Assembly: GCA_003522085.1 (NCBI GenBank)
Contig: DPGI01000004.1
Location: 62,001 to 126,000, forward strand
Direction: 5' to 3'
From: Clostridiales bacterium
GTDB lineage: Bacteria; Bacillota; Clostridia; Christensenellales; UBA1242
DNA length: 64,000 nucleotides
The position numbers were made by a program, and so were the translations under genes. Positions 62,839 to 64,000 of this stretch are shown piece by piece (the stretch's first letter is position 1; the number at the start of each line of letters is the position of its first letter). A model generated the notes under the pieces. It saw only the letters and a list, made by a program, of their open reading frames with translations. It had not been told where the DNA came from and searched no databases.

Positions 62839-64000
62839 ATGAAAGCGTTTACTATTGAACCAAACAGAAAAACAAAACAACTTGCCAAACTTTTGGGTGG
62901 CGATGTTTATATCGTTGGAGGATTTGTCCGCAACGCTCTTCTCGGCAAAAAATGTGACGACGAAGACCTTTGCAGTGCGTATACTCTTGCAGATTTAGAA
63001 AAAAAACTTGAAGGCAGCGAATTTTCGCTTAAAAACAAAAACAAAAGTTTTGGAACTTGCAAAATTGTTTGTGGTGACAAAAGTTATGATTATGCCACAT
63101 TCAGAAAAGAAGAATATGTTAAGGGACATTGCCCTGAGCACGTTGAGTTTGTAAAAGAATTAGAGGTTGATGCAAATCGCCGTGACTTTACAATTAATGC
63201 AATTTATTACAATTTAAAAACAGGTGAAATTCTTGACCCATTCAACGGGTTTGGTGACTTGCAAGACAAAAGAATTCGCGCAATCAACCAAGATATTTTA
63301 AAAGACGATGGTCTGCGTATTTTAAGAATGTTGCGACTTGCAGGTGAGTATGGATTTAACATTGAATTTCACACATTAAAAGCAGCACAAGCCAATATTC
63401 AAAACATCAACGACCTTTCAAAAGCAAAGATAACTGAAGAACTTACAAAACTTCTTACGCGCACAACAAACAAAGGCGCAGTTAAGGCAATCAAACTTTA
63501 CAACCGCTTGGGAGTTTGGAAGAGAATTGGTCTTGACTTTACAATAGTAAAACCAAGAATGGTTGGCAAATGTGAAGACAAATTTATTGGATTTTTAATT
63601 GATATTGTCGACACTGTTAACCCCGCAAGTGTTTCATATTATCTTTCTCATATTTGTGAAAATGCAGGATTCACAAAAAAGCAATTTGTAAAAATTATTA
63701 ATGTTATATCGGGATATTATGATGCGTTAAACCATATGCGCAACAAACAATATTTCTTTAAATATTTTGATAATTTTCAAGATATTTACAAAATATTGGC
63801 TAAAAAATCAAAAATCGTGGCCCAAAAATACAATTTCTTTTATAAATACATCATATCGCACAAATTGGTTATTAGAAAAAGTGATTTAAAAATCAGCGAA
63901 AAAGATTTGAAAAAGCATTTTCCTTCAATGCCTGAAAAAATGTATGAAAGCGTGTTGATGGAAGCGCTCAGCGATGTTTTTGACGGAAGATGCCCAAATG
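62839..64000 (+). CDS. cca: CCA-adding tRNA nucleotidyltransferase, N-terminal part
   Basis: The gene runs off the right edge after about 387 residues. The enzyme adds or repairs the CCA end of tRNA. The class II nucleotidyltransferase head is clear: YIVGGFVRNALLG followed by CDDEDLCSA (the DxD metal motif is DED here), then the conserved ANRRDFTINAIYYN and the DPFNGFGDLQDKRIRAI motif and LRILRMLRLAGEYGF. In most relatives the first motif is GGxVRDxLLG, with Asp where Asn is found here. The neck and body helices follow. No ribosome binding site is present ahead of the ATG. It is divergent from the P-type ATPase gene across 90 bases. Confidence 0.9.
   Translation, partial: MKAFTIEPNRKTKQLAKLLGGDVYIVGGFVRNALLGKKCDDEDLCSAYTLADLEKKLEGSEFSLKNKNKSFGTCKIVCGDKSYDYATFRKEEYVKGHCPEHVEFVKELEVDANRRDFTINAIYYNLKTGEILDPFNGFGDLQDKRIRAINQDILKDDGLRILRMLRLAGEYGFNIEFHTLKAAQANIQNINDLSKAKITEELTKLLTRTTNKGAVKAIKLYNRLGVWKRIGLDFTIVKPRMVGKCEDKFIGFLIDIVDTVNPASVSYYLSHICENAGFTKKQFVKIINVISGYYDALNHMRNKQYFFKYFDNFQDIYKILAKKSKIVAQKYNFFYKYIISHKLVIRKSDLKISEKDLKKHFPSMPEKMYESVLMEALSDVFDGRCPN

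Overview
The window comes from an AT-rich, low-GC Gram-positive bacterium, most likely an uncultured member of the Clostridia that can form spores. The signs are AGGAGG-type ribosome binding sites, TTGACA-N17-TATAAT promoters, a ribosomal L10 leader with an intrinsic-terminator attenuator, a three-gene GerA-type germination operon, several lipoproteins and a Firmicutes-style smpB-ssrA arrangement. Species cannot be named from the sequence alone.

Layout. 0-14 kb: a partial DUF1858 gene, a PRC-barrel protein, then a two-gene unit of a lone VirB4-like ATPase and a 3374-residue lipoprotein with Ig-like and GLUG-type repeats. 14-21.5 kb: rpoB-rpoC, behind a perfect promoter and a leader terminator and not linked to rplJL. 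21.5-26 kb: small metabolic and regulatory genes (RNHCP protein, dapB, a LysR regulator, a divergent thyX). 26-31.9 kb: a signalling cluster with a NarL-type response regulator divergent from a lipoprotein gene, followed by two translationally coupled sensor proteins, only the second of which has the kinase motifs.

31.9-39.8 kb is an accessory island. It carries a nuclease-helicase of the DUF2075 type with a MazG-like pyrophosphohydrolase, a remnant of another gene, a 781-residue four-helix membrane protein, a truncated tyrosine recombinase joined back-to-back to another gene fragment, and a retron: promoter, structured RNA, a 70-residue small protein and a reverse transcriptase with the retron hallmarks NAxxH, YxDD and VTG. 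The right edge is a tRNA-Thr(GGU) gene next to a half tRNA-Thr, with four copies of TTGACAGCAA just inside. The left edge holds a degenerate match to the same tRNA. I regard the retron, with its unfamiliar small partner protein, as the most interesting system here.

39.9-64 kb is mostly core: secG-rnr-smpB-ssrA (tmRNA overlapping the smpB stop codon), rplJL with an L10 leader, leuS, a pair of paralogous membrane-anchored proteins, the germination operon, ftsH, a P-type ATPase and the start of a CCA-adding enzyme gene. Two intergenic regions contain perfect four-way-junction (cloverleaf) inverted-repeat elements unrelated in sequence, and at least five genes have a consensus -10 box 6-7 bases ahead of the start codon, which predicts leaderless mRNAs.
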